DNA from: Bacillota bacterium
GTDB lineage: Bacteria > Bacillota > SHA-98 > Ch115 > JABLXJ01
DNA length: 64,000 bases
Reading direction: 5' to 3'
Assembly (NCBI GenBank): GCA_013178125.1
Contig: JABLXJ010000016.1
Location: 47,846-111,845 of the forward strand
Shown piece by piece: positions 52,206 through 60,986 of this stretch. Numbering within the stretch: the first letter of the stretch is position 1; each line of letters opens with the position of its first letter. The notes beneath the pieces are model-generated. The model had not been told where the DNA came from and ran no database searches. It saw only the letters and a program-made list of their open reading frames with translations. Position numbers and translations under genes: made by a program.

Positions 52206-53567
52206 CTAGATAACAATAGCCTCAATCCCTAGCATCTTTGCCAGCAGCTCCAGCTCGCGCAGGATGTCTCCGTACACGACTGCGTAATGCTGGCTTGCCA
52301 GATTCCGGATAAAGGCGTCCATCCGGTCACCGCTTCCCAGTTTGACTCCCACGGCCGGGAACATCCCCTGGCGCAGAGGGGTCGCGACCCCATCGGCGAC
52401 GCCCAAAATTATCTTATAATCCCCCCTGCCCTCAACCAGCCGGGCGAAGGTGAGTTTACCAGGCTTCAGCGTAGCCGACGTCAGCAATCCGTTGAATCCC
52501 TTATGCTTAAACGGCTGGATCTCAGCCTTAAGGTCCCCGGGGTCCCCCGAATCAGAGCCGCCCAAGAGCGAAAACGGCGCAAACCCACACGATGAAAGAA
52601 GCAGCCCATCTGAATCCACATCAACAACATCGCCATAATATATGGGTTGACCTGTAAGCAGATTCAGAATCAACATCGTAACGGAGAGGGGGATATCCCC
52701 TTCACACGTCGAGACGGTCCCCGCATCGGCGAGCCATGACAGTGGAACGCATTGGGTATAGCCATAAATCTTGGATAGCTCGTACTGGCATTTCACATTT
52801 ACGACATCCAGCCTGTATTCGTCCACCAAAGACTTAAGCCCCTTATAGAGCTTCACGGTCTCAGACAGCTGCCTGGGTGTCGCGCCAGCATTCACTTTCA
52901 CGACCTTCTTGAGCTGCGCCAAATCACCGGCGCACTCATCGTCCGAGTATCTGCGCGCCCGCTCGATGAGCTGGTAAGTATCGAAGTGAAATACCTCCGG
53001 GCCGATGATGTCGCGAAGAAGCACATGATCAAATGTGCCCGGGTACATCCCCATCGAGGCGTAGCCGATAAGACCTATTCGCGCATGCCGCAACCTGTAA
53101 CGCGCGCCGGCGGCGATACAGAAGGCTCTAAGTTCGTCCGCCACTTTTCCATTGCCGGGACCCGGGTCCGGCAGGCCGAGGATAAAACTGAACCTCTTAT
53201 TAGTCCGGTCGAGAGCCCCCTTCACCACCGCCGCCCCGCATAGCGACCCTGTCGATTCACGCCGCCCATCCCAATCCAGCATCGGAATGGTCCACAGGGC
53301 AAAAGGGAGGTGCTCTATTTCCTTAATTGCGGCGAGCGCGACCGGACCCTCCACCCATGTGGAAACAAAGACGATCACCCCGGCAATGTCGCTCGCGGCC
53401 AGCCTCCTTGCGGCATCCGCCGCCCCGGAAGGCGTAACCTCGGTGGTGCCCGCCGAAACCACGTCAACCTCAAGGGCGGAGAGCAACTGGGATGCACGCT
53501 CAGCCAGGTGCTCGCTGAGTTCGCCGACGTAGTCTTCGTGTCCTATTGAGAGAAAGCCAATTTGCAT
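52206..53567 (-). CDS. L-fucose/L-arabinose isomerase-family protein
   Basis: 453 residues. N-terminal IGFLSIGHEDYVGELSEHLAERA and GVIVFVSTWVEGPVALAAIKEIEHLPFALWTIPM are typical of the FucI/AraA-like family; later DVVNVKCQYELSKIYGYTQCVPLSWLAD, STCEGDIPLSVTMLILNLLTG and GDVVDVDSDGLLLSSCGFAPF hold the conserved Glu and Asp expected at the Mn site. It probably interconverts an aldose and ketose that the downstream FGGY kinase phosphorylates. Shorter than classic FucI (about 590 residues), so the exact sugar is open. Confidence 0.85.
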   Translation of the reverse strand: MQIGFLSIGHEDYVGELSEHLAERASQLLSALEVDVVSAGTTEVTPSGAADAARRLAASDIAGVIVFVSTWVEGPVALAAIKEIEHLPFALWTIPMLDWDGRRESTGSLCGAAVVKGALDRTNKRFSFILGLPDPGPGNGKVADELRAFCIAAGARYRLRHARIGLIGYASMGMYPGTFDHVLLRDIIGPEVFHFDTYQLIERARRYSDDECAGDLAQLKKVVKVNAGATPRQLSETVKLYKGLKSLVDEYRLDVVNVKCQYELSKIYGYTQCVPLSWLADAGTVSTCEGDIPLSVTMLILNLLTGQPIYYGDVVDVDSDGLLLSSCGFAPFSLLGGSDSGDPGDLKAEIQPFKHKGFNGLLTSATLKPGKLTFARLVEGRGDYKIILGVADGVATPLRQGMFPAVGVKLGSGDRMDAFIRNLASQHYAVVYGDILRELELLAKMLGIEAIVI

Positions 53568-53764
53568 GACTCATATCACCTCAAAATGCTTCATCACTAG
53601 ACCAATGATTTACAGCATAGCACATCCACGGCACGGCCCGGCGCATAGCACATTCGGCGCACCCCGGCGCCCCACCAGGTGCCCCTTTAGATCCTGGACA
53701 ATAGCGGGGACCAATAATTAACAATATATGGGAAACAATACGACCAACCCGAGATAACTCAATT

Positions 53765-53842
53765 CCTTCTATAGCTCAAGCCCTTCTAAAGGTGCTTTCA
53801 CTCTCTGTGGCGCCGCACCGTGACACCGTGACATAGGGGGTT
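53765..53842 (-). repeat. Dispersed structured repeat, diverged copy C
   Basis: Read on the minus strand it starts ACCCCCTATGTCAC, then GTCACGGT twice, then GGCGCCACAGAGAGTGAAA, matching the 5' half of copies A and B. The 3' end GCGGCAT/GTGACAT is not found. It lies in the 292-bp spacer between the creatininase-family gene and the FucI/AraA-like gene, in sense orientation. Nothing else is recognised in that spacer. Confidence 0.6.
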
Positions 53843-53859
53843 TTAACACCTAATGAGGC

Positions 53860-54627
53860 CTAATGAGCGTAGAATTCCCTGATGAACTTTACATAGTTAT
53901 CCACTATGAAACGCATGATCTGCTCACCAGTCTCCTTCGATGCGACCGTGGGGTCGCCGTAGATTCCGGTCTTGCTCTGCTGCACGCCCCAGGTTGACCA
54001 GAATACCTTCTTCCCGCTAACGAAGTTATCCCCGGGCAGGAATTCAGAATGGTATCTCATGATGTCCTCATCAGTAGCCCTGTCCATGTTGACGTTACGA
54101 CCTAGATGCAGCATCAGCGAAGTCTCCCACTCACCCCCATGAATGCTCCCGCCGACCACCGACCGCCTTATCTTGCCGTAACCCTCCGCGCTCATGGCTG
54201 CGGGCGCGGTTATGGCCATATAGACGCCATAGGTGTCCGCGATCTCCCGCGCCACCACATTCAGGATCCCGGAGTGATGGCCGTGACAATCCAAAATCAC
54301 GATCTTCTTGAACCCCATCTCAATCAGCGAGCTGCAGACGTCGAAAAGCATATCTGTAAGGACGCGCGGCCTCACCCTTATGGTCCCTGGCCACCTCGTC
54401 ATCTCCTTGGCCGAATACCCCGTCCAGACGGTGGGCATTATGAGGAGGGGGATCTCGTCCTTAAGTGCCTCCCCGATCCTGCGCGCCACGGCTTCGGCAA
54501 TGGCCGCATCCGTCTCCACAGGGAGGTGCATGCCATGCTCCTCGATAGTCCCCACAGGGAGAATTATGAGGGTGTTTTTCTCAATCGCCTCTTTAAGCTC
54601 CGGCCAGCTGCGTTCGGCAAAAAACAT
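53860..54627 (-). CDS. Creatininase-family amidohydrolase-like protein
   Basis: 255 residues from ATG 54627 (GGAGGAG seven bases upstream, better than the upstream in-frame ATGs). LPVGTIEEHGMHLPVETDAAIAEAVARRI is the creatininase metal-site signature, followed by TRWPGTIRVRP and HGGEWETSLMLHL. The usual NGHGGN block is replaced by DCHGHHSGILN, so substrate or metal handling may differ. Family members hydrolyse creatinine, formamidopyrimidines or act in lactone/amide opening. Within a sugar operon, a role on a sugar-derived amide or lactone is plausible. Confidence 0.85.
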   Translation of the reverse strand: MFFAERSWPELKEAIEKNTLIILPVGTIEEHGMHLPVETDAAIAEAVARRIGEALKDEIPLLIMPTVWTGYSAKEMTRWPGTIRVRPRVLTDMLFDVCSSLIEMGFKKIVILDCHGHHSGILNVVAREIADTYGVYMAITAPAAMSAEGYGKIRRSVVGGSIHGGEWETSLMLHLGRNVNMDRATDEDIMRYHSEFLPGDNFVSGKKVFWSTWGVQQSKTGIYGDPTVASKETGEQIMRFIVDNYVKFIREFYAH

Positions 54628-54678
54628 GATATCACTCCTCCATATATAGTTCTCCATTGCATACTCGCCCAATTAGCG

Positions 54679-55647
54679 CTAACGTTTCTTAAGCATATCT
54701 ATCAATACAGCGACTACGAGAACCGCGCCTTTGATCACGAGTTGCCAGTAAGATGAGACATTGAGCAGATTCAGGCCATTGCCCAATACACCCATAAAAA
54801 GGGCGCCGAAGATCACTCCCCAGATGGTCCCCTCGCCGCCAAACAGGCTCGTCCCGCCTAGCACGGCAGCCGTTATCGCCTCGAACTCGTAACCCACACC
54901 TGAATTAGGCTGGCCGGACGCCAGGCGCGAAGTTAGGATTATACCGCTCACGCCGGCAAGCATACTGCATAAGACGTAAGTCGCCCCGCGGTAAAACGCA
55001 ACATTGATGCCTGAAAGCCTTGCCGCCTCTTCGTTGCCGCCAATAGCATACACAAACCTCCCAAATTTTGTTTTAGTGGCCGCGAAGTGCGCCAGGAGCA
55101 CGATAGCCAGCATGATGATCACGGGGATTGGCACAGAGCCGATATATCCCCTTCCAAGCTCCTTGAACCCCTCCGGGAGCCCGAAGACTGCATAGCCATT
55201 GGTATATACAAACGCGAACCCCCGGGCGGCCGACATCATGCCAAGCGTGACTATGAACGGTGGAATCCTCCACTTCGTCACGAAATAGGCATTGATGAAC
55301 CCCAACGTAGCTGCCAGTAGCAACGAAAGCCCTACCGCGAGTAGCACGCTCAGATGGCTCTTAACAACCAGGCCGGCCATGACTACACCGATTAACGCCA
55401 CAAGGGACCCAACGGAGATATCTATCCCGCCCCCCACTAATACGAAAAACATTCCGACCCCAATTATACCGATCAAAGATACCTGGCGGGCTACATTGAA
55501 AAAATTGCTGACCGTCAGGAACGAGTCAGACGTGGCCGTCAGAAAGATGCAAAGCGCTATAAAAACCCCCGGGAGGCCGAAGCGTTGTAGAGATACTTTC
55601 ACGTCGCTTATGGAAATTGCGGTACGCACGTTGCTGCTATGATCCAT
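54679..55647 (-). CDS. RbsC-type monosaccharide ABC permease
   Basis: 322 residues with about eight to ten helices. LIGIIGVGMFFVLVGGGIDISVGSLVALIGVVMAGLV and GRFVYAIGGNEEAARLSGINVAFYRGATYVLCSMLAGVSGIILTSRL are signature segments of the RbsC/XylH family; VGYEFEAITAAVLGGTSLFGGEGTIWGV follows. Partner of the double-domain ATPase 14 bp upstream. Confidence 0.95.
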   Translation of the reverse strand: MDHSSNVRTAISISDVKVSLQRFGLPGVFIALCIFLTATSDSFLTVSNFFNVARQVSLIGIIGVGMFFVLVGGGIDISVGSLVALIGVVMAGLVVKSHLSVLLAVGLSLLLAATLGFINAYFVTKWRIPPFIVTLGMMSAARGFAFVYTNGYAVFGLPEGFKELGRGYIGSVPIPVIIMLAIVLLAHFAATKTKFGRFVYAIGGNEEAARLSGINVAFYRGATYVLCSMLAGVSGIILTSRLASGQPNSGVGYEFEAITAAVLGGTSLFGGEGTIWGVIFGALFMGVLGNGLNLLNVSSYWQLVIKGAVLVVAVLIDMLKKR

Positions 55648-55661
55648 AGTACACCACCCTC

Positions 55662-57230
55662 CTACCTGACCAGCACCGAGGTCTCTGTCCTTGTCCCTGT
55701 CCCCACCCCTGCATACTGTCCCGTCGCGAGCCTCATAATTTCCTCTTGTGTCACAGATTGATCCTGGTTGTCAAGTTCCCCAGCAATACGGCCCTCGTGC
55801 ATTACCAAAATCCTATCGCTCATCCCGATCACCTCAGGCAACTCCGAGCTCACCATGATAACGGCGACCCCTTCTTCAACGAGGTTGTTCATGAGCCGAT
55901 AGATTTCAGCCTTCGCCCCAACATCTATCCCGCGTGTCGGCTCATCAAAGAGGATCAGCTTGAGCTTCCCAAAAAGGCATTTCCCCAATACAACCTTCTG
56001 CTGGTTACCGCCGCTCAAGAACTTCACCTTTCTCTCAAGACCCGGGGTCTTTATGCCAAGCTTCTCCACAAGGTCCCGGCAGGCGATCGTCTCATTCCTT
56101 GAATCCAGGACAAAAGACCATCTGCAGATTCTATCTATCGCCGAGAGCGACATATTCTCCCTTACACTCATCCCCAGCACAAGCCCGTGCCGCTTCCTAT
56201 CCTCAGGGACCAAGCCGATGCCCATCCTGAGAGCCTCCTGCGGCGATTTGATGTCAAGAGGTTCATCATAGAAGAGAACCCTGCCACCGCTCCTTTTATC
56301 CGCGCCGAATATGGCCCTTACCAGCTCCGTCTTACCTGCGCCCATAAGGCCTGCTATGCCCAGTATCTCTCCCTCGAAAAGGGAAAAATTGATATCCCTA
56401 AGTACGTTCCCGCGTGACAGGTTCTCCACAGACATGATTCTCTTTCCCCGCTGCACGCTACGCTTCGGATACTCAAATCCCAAAGGGCGCCCGACCATGG
56501 CCTTTATCAGCTCTTCCCTGCTGATTTCCGTCCTATCTTTAGTCGCAATTATCTTACCGTCCCTCAGGATCGTTATCCGGTCCGCTATGCGAAATACCTC
56601 ATCCAGCCGGTGGGTTATGAATATCACGGTAACCCCTTGAGCCTTCAGGGCCTTAACTACATTAAATAGCCTATCGACTTCATCTTCGGATAATGCGGAT
56701 GTAGGCTCATCCATGATAAGCAACCGGGCATTGCTGGATACGGCCCTTGCTATCTCAACCACCTGCATCTGGCTTACGCTGAGGGTCTTCATGATAGCCC
56801 TGGGGTTGATCGACACACCAAGCCGTTCAAGAGCCTCGTGTGCTGTTTTGTTCATGGCCGGCCAATCTATCATGCCCATCACGCCTCGACGGATCATCGG
56901 CGGCCGGCCCAATGTGATATTCTCCGCAACAGAAAGGTGGGGGACATTCATGAGCTCCTGGTGTATAACTGCTATACCCAAACTCTGGGCATCGGAAGGT
57001 CCAGCCAGGCGCACGGGGCGCCCGTCAAAGTATATTTCCCCTCGGTCAGGCTGGTAAACCCCCGAAAGAACCTTGATAAGCGTTGACTTCCCAGCCCCGT
57101 TTTCCCCAACTAACGCGTGAATCTCACCCGCATTGATGCTCAGGCTCACTGAGTCAAGTGCCACAACCCCCGGAAATTCCTTTGTAACACCCTTCACTTC
57201 AAGAATTGGGGTCGGCAATTTAGAATCCAC
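55662..57230 (-). CDS. RbsA/MglA-type monosaccharide ABC ATPase (two nucleotide-binding domains)
   Basis: About 522 residues from GTG 57230 (VDSKLPTPILEVKGVTKEFPGV); an open frame extends 40 codons further upstream without similarity. First domain: GENGAGKSTLIKVLSGV, LSVSQMQVVEIARAV, LLIMDEPTSALSEDE. Second domain: GLMGAGKTELVRAIFG, LSGGNQQKVVLGKCLF, LILFDEPTRGIDVGAK. This is the standard paired layout of RbsA-like ATPases. The C-terminus AGVGTGTRTETSVLVR is encoded by a CTGTCC repeat. Confidence 0.94.
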   Translation of the reverse strand: MDSKLPTPILEVKGVTKEFPGVVALDSVSLSINAGEIHALVGENGAGKSTLIKVLSGVYQPDRGEIYFDGRPVRLAGPSDAQSLGIAVIHQELMNVPHLSVAENITLGRPPMIRRGVMGMIDWPAMNKTAHEALERLGVSINPRAIMKTLSVSQMQVVEIARAVSSNARLLIMDEPTSALSEDEVDRLFNVVKALKAQGVTVIFITHRLDEVFRIADRITILRDGKIIATKDRTEISREELIKAMVGRPLGFEYPKRSVQRGKRIMSVENLSRGNVLRDINFSLFEGEILGIAGLMGAGKTELVRAIFGADKRSGGRVLFYDEPLDIKSPQEALRMGIGLVPEDRKRHGLVLGMSVRENMSLSAIDRICRWSFVLDSRNETIACRDLVEKLGIKTPGLERKVKFLSGGNQQKVVLGKCLFGKLKLILFDEPTRGIDVGAKAEIYRLMNNLVEEGVAVIMVSSELPEVIGMSDRILVMHEGRIAGELDNQDQSVTQEEIMRLATGQYAGVGTGTRTETSVLVR

Positions 57231-57257
57231 CCCCAACAGATATAGTATATTGCCGGT

Positions 57258-57291
57258 ACGGGATGGTCTGGAGGACCCCGGACCATCCCGT
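57258..57291 (-). terminator. Attenuator hairpin between the binding-protein and ATPase genes
   Basis: ACGGGATGGTC (57258-57268) and GACCATCCCGT (57281-57291) form a perfect 11-bp stem in the spacer after the RbsB-like gene. There is no T-run, so partial termination or 3'-end protection is likely, keeping binding-protein mRNA in excess. Confidence 0.6.
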
Positions 57292-57372
57292 TTAGTAAGG
57301 GACCTGCACTTAGGTGAGGCAATCAGCCGTTGTGTCCATTCCGTTCTCAAGATGAGCGTATCTACGTTGTTA

Positions 57373-58329
57373 TCATTTAACGAACTTATCTACGTTCTCC
57401 TTCGTTATGAGCACTGGAGGGACGGGCGATGATTTGGGAATTCCGGCTGCCTTGCCTTCCAGGACTTTTATTCCTATCTCCATAGCCTTTGTCCCTATGA
57501 GCTTAGGCTGCTGGGCAACGTCACCTATCAGCTGAGAGCCCTTCTTTATGAAGAGACATGCCTCCTTGGTCCCGTCATATCCTATAAACACCATTTCCTT
57601 GATCCTGCCGGCACCTTCAGCTGCAGCCATAGCTCCGAGAATCGTATCATCATTGATACCAAATACCACATCGATCTTGGGGTTCCCCTGCAGGATATTA
57701 TCCATAACGGCCATAGCTCTATCTCTCATGGCACCGCCATCCTGCTTGGCAACGATCTTGACTCCCGGTAGCTTCTTGATCTCGGATTCAAATCCCGCAA
57801 CCCTGGCACCGCAGATGACAGGAGACTGCGGGAAATCGAGAATTACCACGTTGGCCTTTCCACCCAGCTTCTGCTGTATGTACTTCCTCGCGAGTTCGCC
57901 TGCGAGCCGCCCGCCCTCGAGGTTATCGGTCGCAACCTGCGTAACGATATTACCGCCCTCGATTGTCCCATCGACCGTTATTACAGGTATACCTGCCCGG
58001 TTTGCCTCCTCTACAGCCGGGATAAGGCCTCTTGGGTCAGATGGCCCGATGATTATCAGGTCCACCTTCTTTTCGATAAAGTCCTCTACCTGGGCAAACT
58101 GCTTAGCGGGATCCATGTTAGAGTCAACGCTTATAAACTTCATCCCGGCTTTTTCGGCTACCTCTCTAATGGCAGCCTCCATCTCCAGCTGGAATTCATG
58201 CTGCCTTGTGAGAAGCGTCAAGGCGACCGTCTTGCCCTTGACTGATGCCGATGCATAAGGGACAAACAGGCATGCCACCAACACCATAACCGATAACAAG
58301 GTCAATAGCAAAGCCAACCTATGTTTCAT
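57373..58329 (-). CDS. RbsB-type monosaccharide-binding protein
   Basis: 318 residues. Signal peptide MKHRLALLLTLLSVMVLVACLFVPYASA; LVAC could be read as a lipobox, but the downstream YASA site suits ordinary cleavage equally. The mature part has KGKTVALTLLTRQHEFQLEMEAAIREVAEKAG, DLIIIGPSDPRGLIPAVEEANRAGIPVITVDGTIEGG and INDDTILGAMAAAEGAG, typical of periplasmic-binding-protein type 4. First gene of the RbsBAC-type transporter. GGGAGGGATTG precedes the ATG. Confidence 0.93.
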   Translation of the reverse strand: MKHRLALLLTLLSVMVLVACLFVPYASASVKGKTVALTLLTRQHEFQLEMEAAIREVAEKAGMKFISVDSNMDPAKQFAQVEDFIEKKVDLIIIGPSDPRGLIPAVEEANRAGIPVITVDGTIEGGNIVTQVATDNLEGGRLAGELARKYIQQKLGGKANVVILDFPQSPVICGARVAGFESEIKKLPGVKIVAKQDGGAMRDRAMAVMDNILQGNPKIDVVFGINDDTILGAMAAAEGAGRIKEMVFIGYDGTKEACLFIKKGSQLIGDVAQQPKLIGTKAMEIGIKVLEGKAAGIPKSSPVPPVLITKENVDKFVK

Positions 58330-58904
58330 GGTTCAATCCCTCCCTTAAACTCCTAATAATTCGCTCTTTACCGCGTTGCTCTTGGACCTTACACAGAAAT
58401 CAACCGGAACTTTCCCTTAGCCTCTTTTCTCTATACCCGAAGCCACTTCCCGGAGGAATCACCTCCCCCCTTCCAACGAACCATGGATTCACCTCCAATG
58501 GACATTACAGAGTTTTCTCCTTAATTTAAGATAGAGTTCTTCAGGCTAAAGTTCTTCTCAGAGAGTAGACCCCCATGCCGCCATGTGATGCCACAGAGAA
58601 TAAAAATATCTCCGGAAATGATTGGGCATTTTCAAGGCAAACCAGGGGACTAGCGGCATATCGTCTTATATTTTAAAGATTACCTATAGATGCTCGACAA
58701 GTAAGCGATGCAAATATGCAACTATTACTGATCACCCATTCGGCTGGCAAACGTGCGGGATGCCAGCAACTGGGCATCTATGAGTGCATTTCGGAATAAA
58801 CTCCTAGGTTTGTATATGACTAATCTACAAGCTACTGTCTACTGCAAAAGCCTCTCTTATCCCGCATAGGCCTAAGGATAAACCTACGCGCTGGGAAAAT
58901 CATC
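58330..58904. other. Gene-free 575-bp spacer upstream of the monosaccharide transporter
   Basis: No gene is seen. It contains repeat copy B (58567-58660) and a perfect inverted repeat GCTGGCA (58743-58749)/TGCCAGC (58761-58767) separated by 11 bp, about 140 bp after the DeoR gene. The latter could be an operator or the DeoR-operon terminator. The transporter promoter is expected here but none is clear. Confidence 0.5.
58567..58660 (+). repeat. Dispersed structured repeat, copy B (ATGCCGC...GCGGCAT)
   Basis: TAGACCCCCATGCCGC begins the element and CTAGCGGCAT ends it. GCCACAGAGAATAAAAAT, CCGGAAATGATTGG and CATTTTC align with copy A at 6517-6612. The 7-bp end repeats are identical to copy A. 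Its orientation is opposite to the neighbouring genes, so it is not simply a 5' leader. Confidence 0.75.
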
Positions 58905-59666
58905 TTAGACCACGGCGACCTCTATCCCCCTCTCGCGCAACACCTTCAACTCCTCCTCCGGCACCTTATCGTCCGTGACGATCTTGTGCAGGACGGTGAC
59001 CGGCGCGACAAACGCAAAAGCCTCCTTGCCAAACTTGCTGTGGTCGATCACTGCCGTGACATGCCGGGCCGCCCTTATGATAGCCTTCTTTATCTGGGCC
59101 TCGGCCACGCTGCCCGTGCTCATCCCCCGGGCCGAAGTTATCGCGCTGACGCCGAGAAAGGCCTTATCCACACGCACCTCATCCAGGACCTGCTCGGCAT
59201 AGGGGCCGACAAGGGCAGCCGTATGCTTCCTGAGGTCACCCCCTGTCAGCATGATCGATATGTCCGGATCGTTCTGAAGCTCCGCTGCAATGTCGATTCC
59301 GTTAGTTACTACTAGGAGATTCTTTTTCCCACGAAGGTTACGAGCAACACAGAGCGTAGTAGTCCCAGCCTCGATGAACACCGTCTCCCCGTCCTTGACC
59401 CCCTGGGCAGCTGCCCGGCCAATCCTTTCCTTCTCCTCGGCAAAGGCCTTCTTTTGCATGGCGAAGGGCGGGTCATAGCCCGTGCTGTCAATCGACATCG
59501 CGCCCCCGTACGTCTTCTCCAAGAGCCCTTTCCTCGACATCTGGTCGAGGTCGCGCCTGATCGTGCCCTCGGATACATTAAACAACTTGCTTAATTCAGC
59601 CACCTGTATGCTACCATTTGTCTTGAGCATCTGCAGGATGGCAGCCCGCCTTTCCGCAGGTAGCAC
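58905..59666 (-). CDS. DeoR-family sugar-operon regulator
   Basis: 253 residues, GTG start (59666). N-terminal DeoR helix-turn-helix (LPAERRAAILQMLKTNGSIQVAELSKLFNVSEGTIRRDLDQM) and C-terminal DeoRC sensor with EAGTTTLCVARNL, VTNGIDIAAEL, MLTGGDLRKHTAALVGP and VIDHSKFGKEAF. These respond to sugar phosphates. Likely regulator of the transporter/kinase genes here, and one candidate to bind the palindrome array at 51892-52192. Confidence 0.93.
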   Translation of the reverse strand: MLPAERRAAILQMLKTNGSIQVAELSKLFNVSEGTIRRDLDQMSRKGLLEKTYGGAMSIDSTGYDPPFAMQKKAFAEEKERIGRAAAQGVKDGETVFIEAGTTTLCVARNLRGKKNLLVVTNGIDIAAELQNDPDISIMLTGGDLRKHTAALVGPYAEQVLDEVRVDKAFLGVSAITSARGMSTGSVAEAQIKKAIIRAARHVTAVIDHSKFGKEAFAFVAPVTVLHKIVTDDKVPEEELKVLRERGIEVAVV

Positions 59667-59700
59667 CCGACTTCACCAGCCCCTCTATCTCCTGACTCCG

Positions 59701-60870
59701 TTATACCTTCACCCATCCCCGCTCCTCGGAGGACCGCATGGCGGCGCCCATTACCTCGTGGATCCTCAGCCCGTCCTCGAAGGTCGCGCCCGTTGTCGGA
59801 CGCCCTTCCTGGATGCTGGCCAGGAATTCATACTCGCTCGCGAAGTGGAACCTTATCCATCCCACGGCGAACTTCGGGCCCGGGAAGCCGCCGGGCTCGG
59901 GGAACTTCTGTATGGTCTCTATCTTTGTATAGCCCTTCAAGCCGCCGATGGGCGAGCCAGGGCGCGTATTATCATAGAACCACAGCCAGTTCGGATCCAT
60001 GAGGTTAAAAGCCAGGGCGCCGCCGCTCCCATGAATCTCGAAACGGAGCTCATCGTTTGCGCCCGTCGCCACCCGGGACACCTCTATAGTGCCGATGGCC
60101 CCGTTCTCCATCCTGGCCTGGATCAGGGCGAAATCATCAACATCCACCGGAACCATCACGGACCGGTCCGCCTGGGACGGCCGCTCCTTTATAAACGTCT
60201 CGAGCGACGCCATTACCTCCACATAGTCGCCAAGCAGATAATACATGAGATCCAGAATATGGGCGCCGAGGTCGTATATGGCGCCGGCGCCCCCTTGGGC
60301 CTTGCTCAGGCGCCAGCTGACCGGCCGCATCGGGTCGACGTAACCCGAGTGGAGGTAGGCCGCCCTGAAGTGGAATATCCTGCCCAGGGCACCCTCATCT
60401 ATGAGCTGCTTCGCCCGCATCACCGCCGGGATGAACCTGTAGATGCAGGCCACCTGCGTCTTGGCGCCCGCCCGCCTCCCGGCCTCCCTCGCAGCCTCCG
60501 CCATCTCGCGCGCCTCGGCCACATTTCTGGCAAGCGGCTTCTCGCAGTAGACGTGTTTGCCAGCCTCCAGGGCAGCCAGAGCTATATCGAGATGTGTATC
60601 GTTAGGCGTGCAGCAGTCAACGACGCGGACGTCATCGCGTGTCACAAGCTCGCGAAAATCTGGGCACGACCACGCATACCCCGCCTCCTCCACGGCCTCG
60701 CGCCGGTTGGCCTCCGATCTCGAGCATACGGCCGCGAGCCTCGGCTTCCATTCAAGACCCCGGTAATACATGGGCATGTTCATATACCCGAGTGTGTGAA
60801 CCCGTCCTATGAACCCGTATCCTACGAGCCCGATACCAACCTCAGTCCTGGTCCTTGAACCATTGCCCAT
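59701..60870 (-). CDS. Gfo/Idh/MocA-family sugar dehydrogenase
   Basis: 389 residues. Rossmann motif GIGLVGYGFIGRVHTLGY, CEKPLARNVAEAREM near residue 120 with the catalytic Lys, and GAIYDLGAHILDLMYYLLGD with the Asp/His pair. A paralogue of the dehydrogenase at 10760-11917 but from a different subgroup. GGATGGAGGC precedes the ATG. It lies 35 bp upstream of the DeoR gene and probably belongs to the same transcript. Confidence 0.9.
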   Translation of the reverse strand: MGNGSRTRTEVGIGLVGYGFIGRVHTLGYMNMPMYYRGLEWKPRLAAVCSRSEANRREAVEEAGYAWSCPDFRELVTRDDVRVVDCCTPNDTHLDIALAALEAGKHVYCEKPLARNVAEAREMAEAAREAGRRAGAKTQVACIYRFIPAVMRAKQLIDEGALGRIFHFRAAYLHSGYVDPMRPVSWRLSKAQGGAGAIYDLGAHILDLMYYLLGDYVEVMASLETFIKERPSQADRSVMVPVDVDDFALIQARMENGAIGTIEVSRVATGANDELRFEIHGSGGALAFNLMDPNWLWFYDNTRPGSPIGGLKGYTKIETIQKFPEPGGFPGPKFAVGWIRFHFASEYEFLASIQEGRPTTGATFEDGLRIHEVMGAAMRSSEERGWVKV

Positions 60871-60986
60871 GCCTCCATCCCCTTTCCCCTATCCTATGGC
60901 CCACTGGTCACGCCGCTCGCTGGGCTACTCGCTGGGCTCACTAGTCATGCCGTCTGCCGCCATATCACACCACATGCCACATTCCT

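Noticed and set aside
52206..53567. LarA-like protein served by larEBC
   Set aside because: Motifs fit the FucI/AraA-like family, not the DUF2088/LarA fold; no nickel-pincer Lys motif seen.
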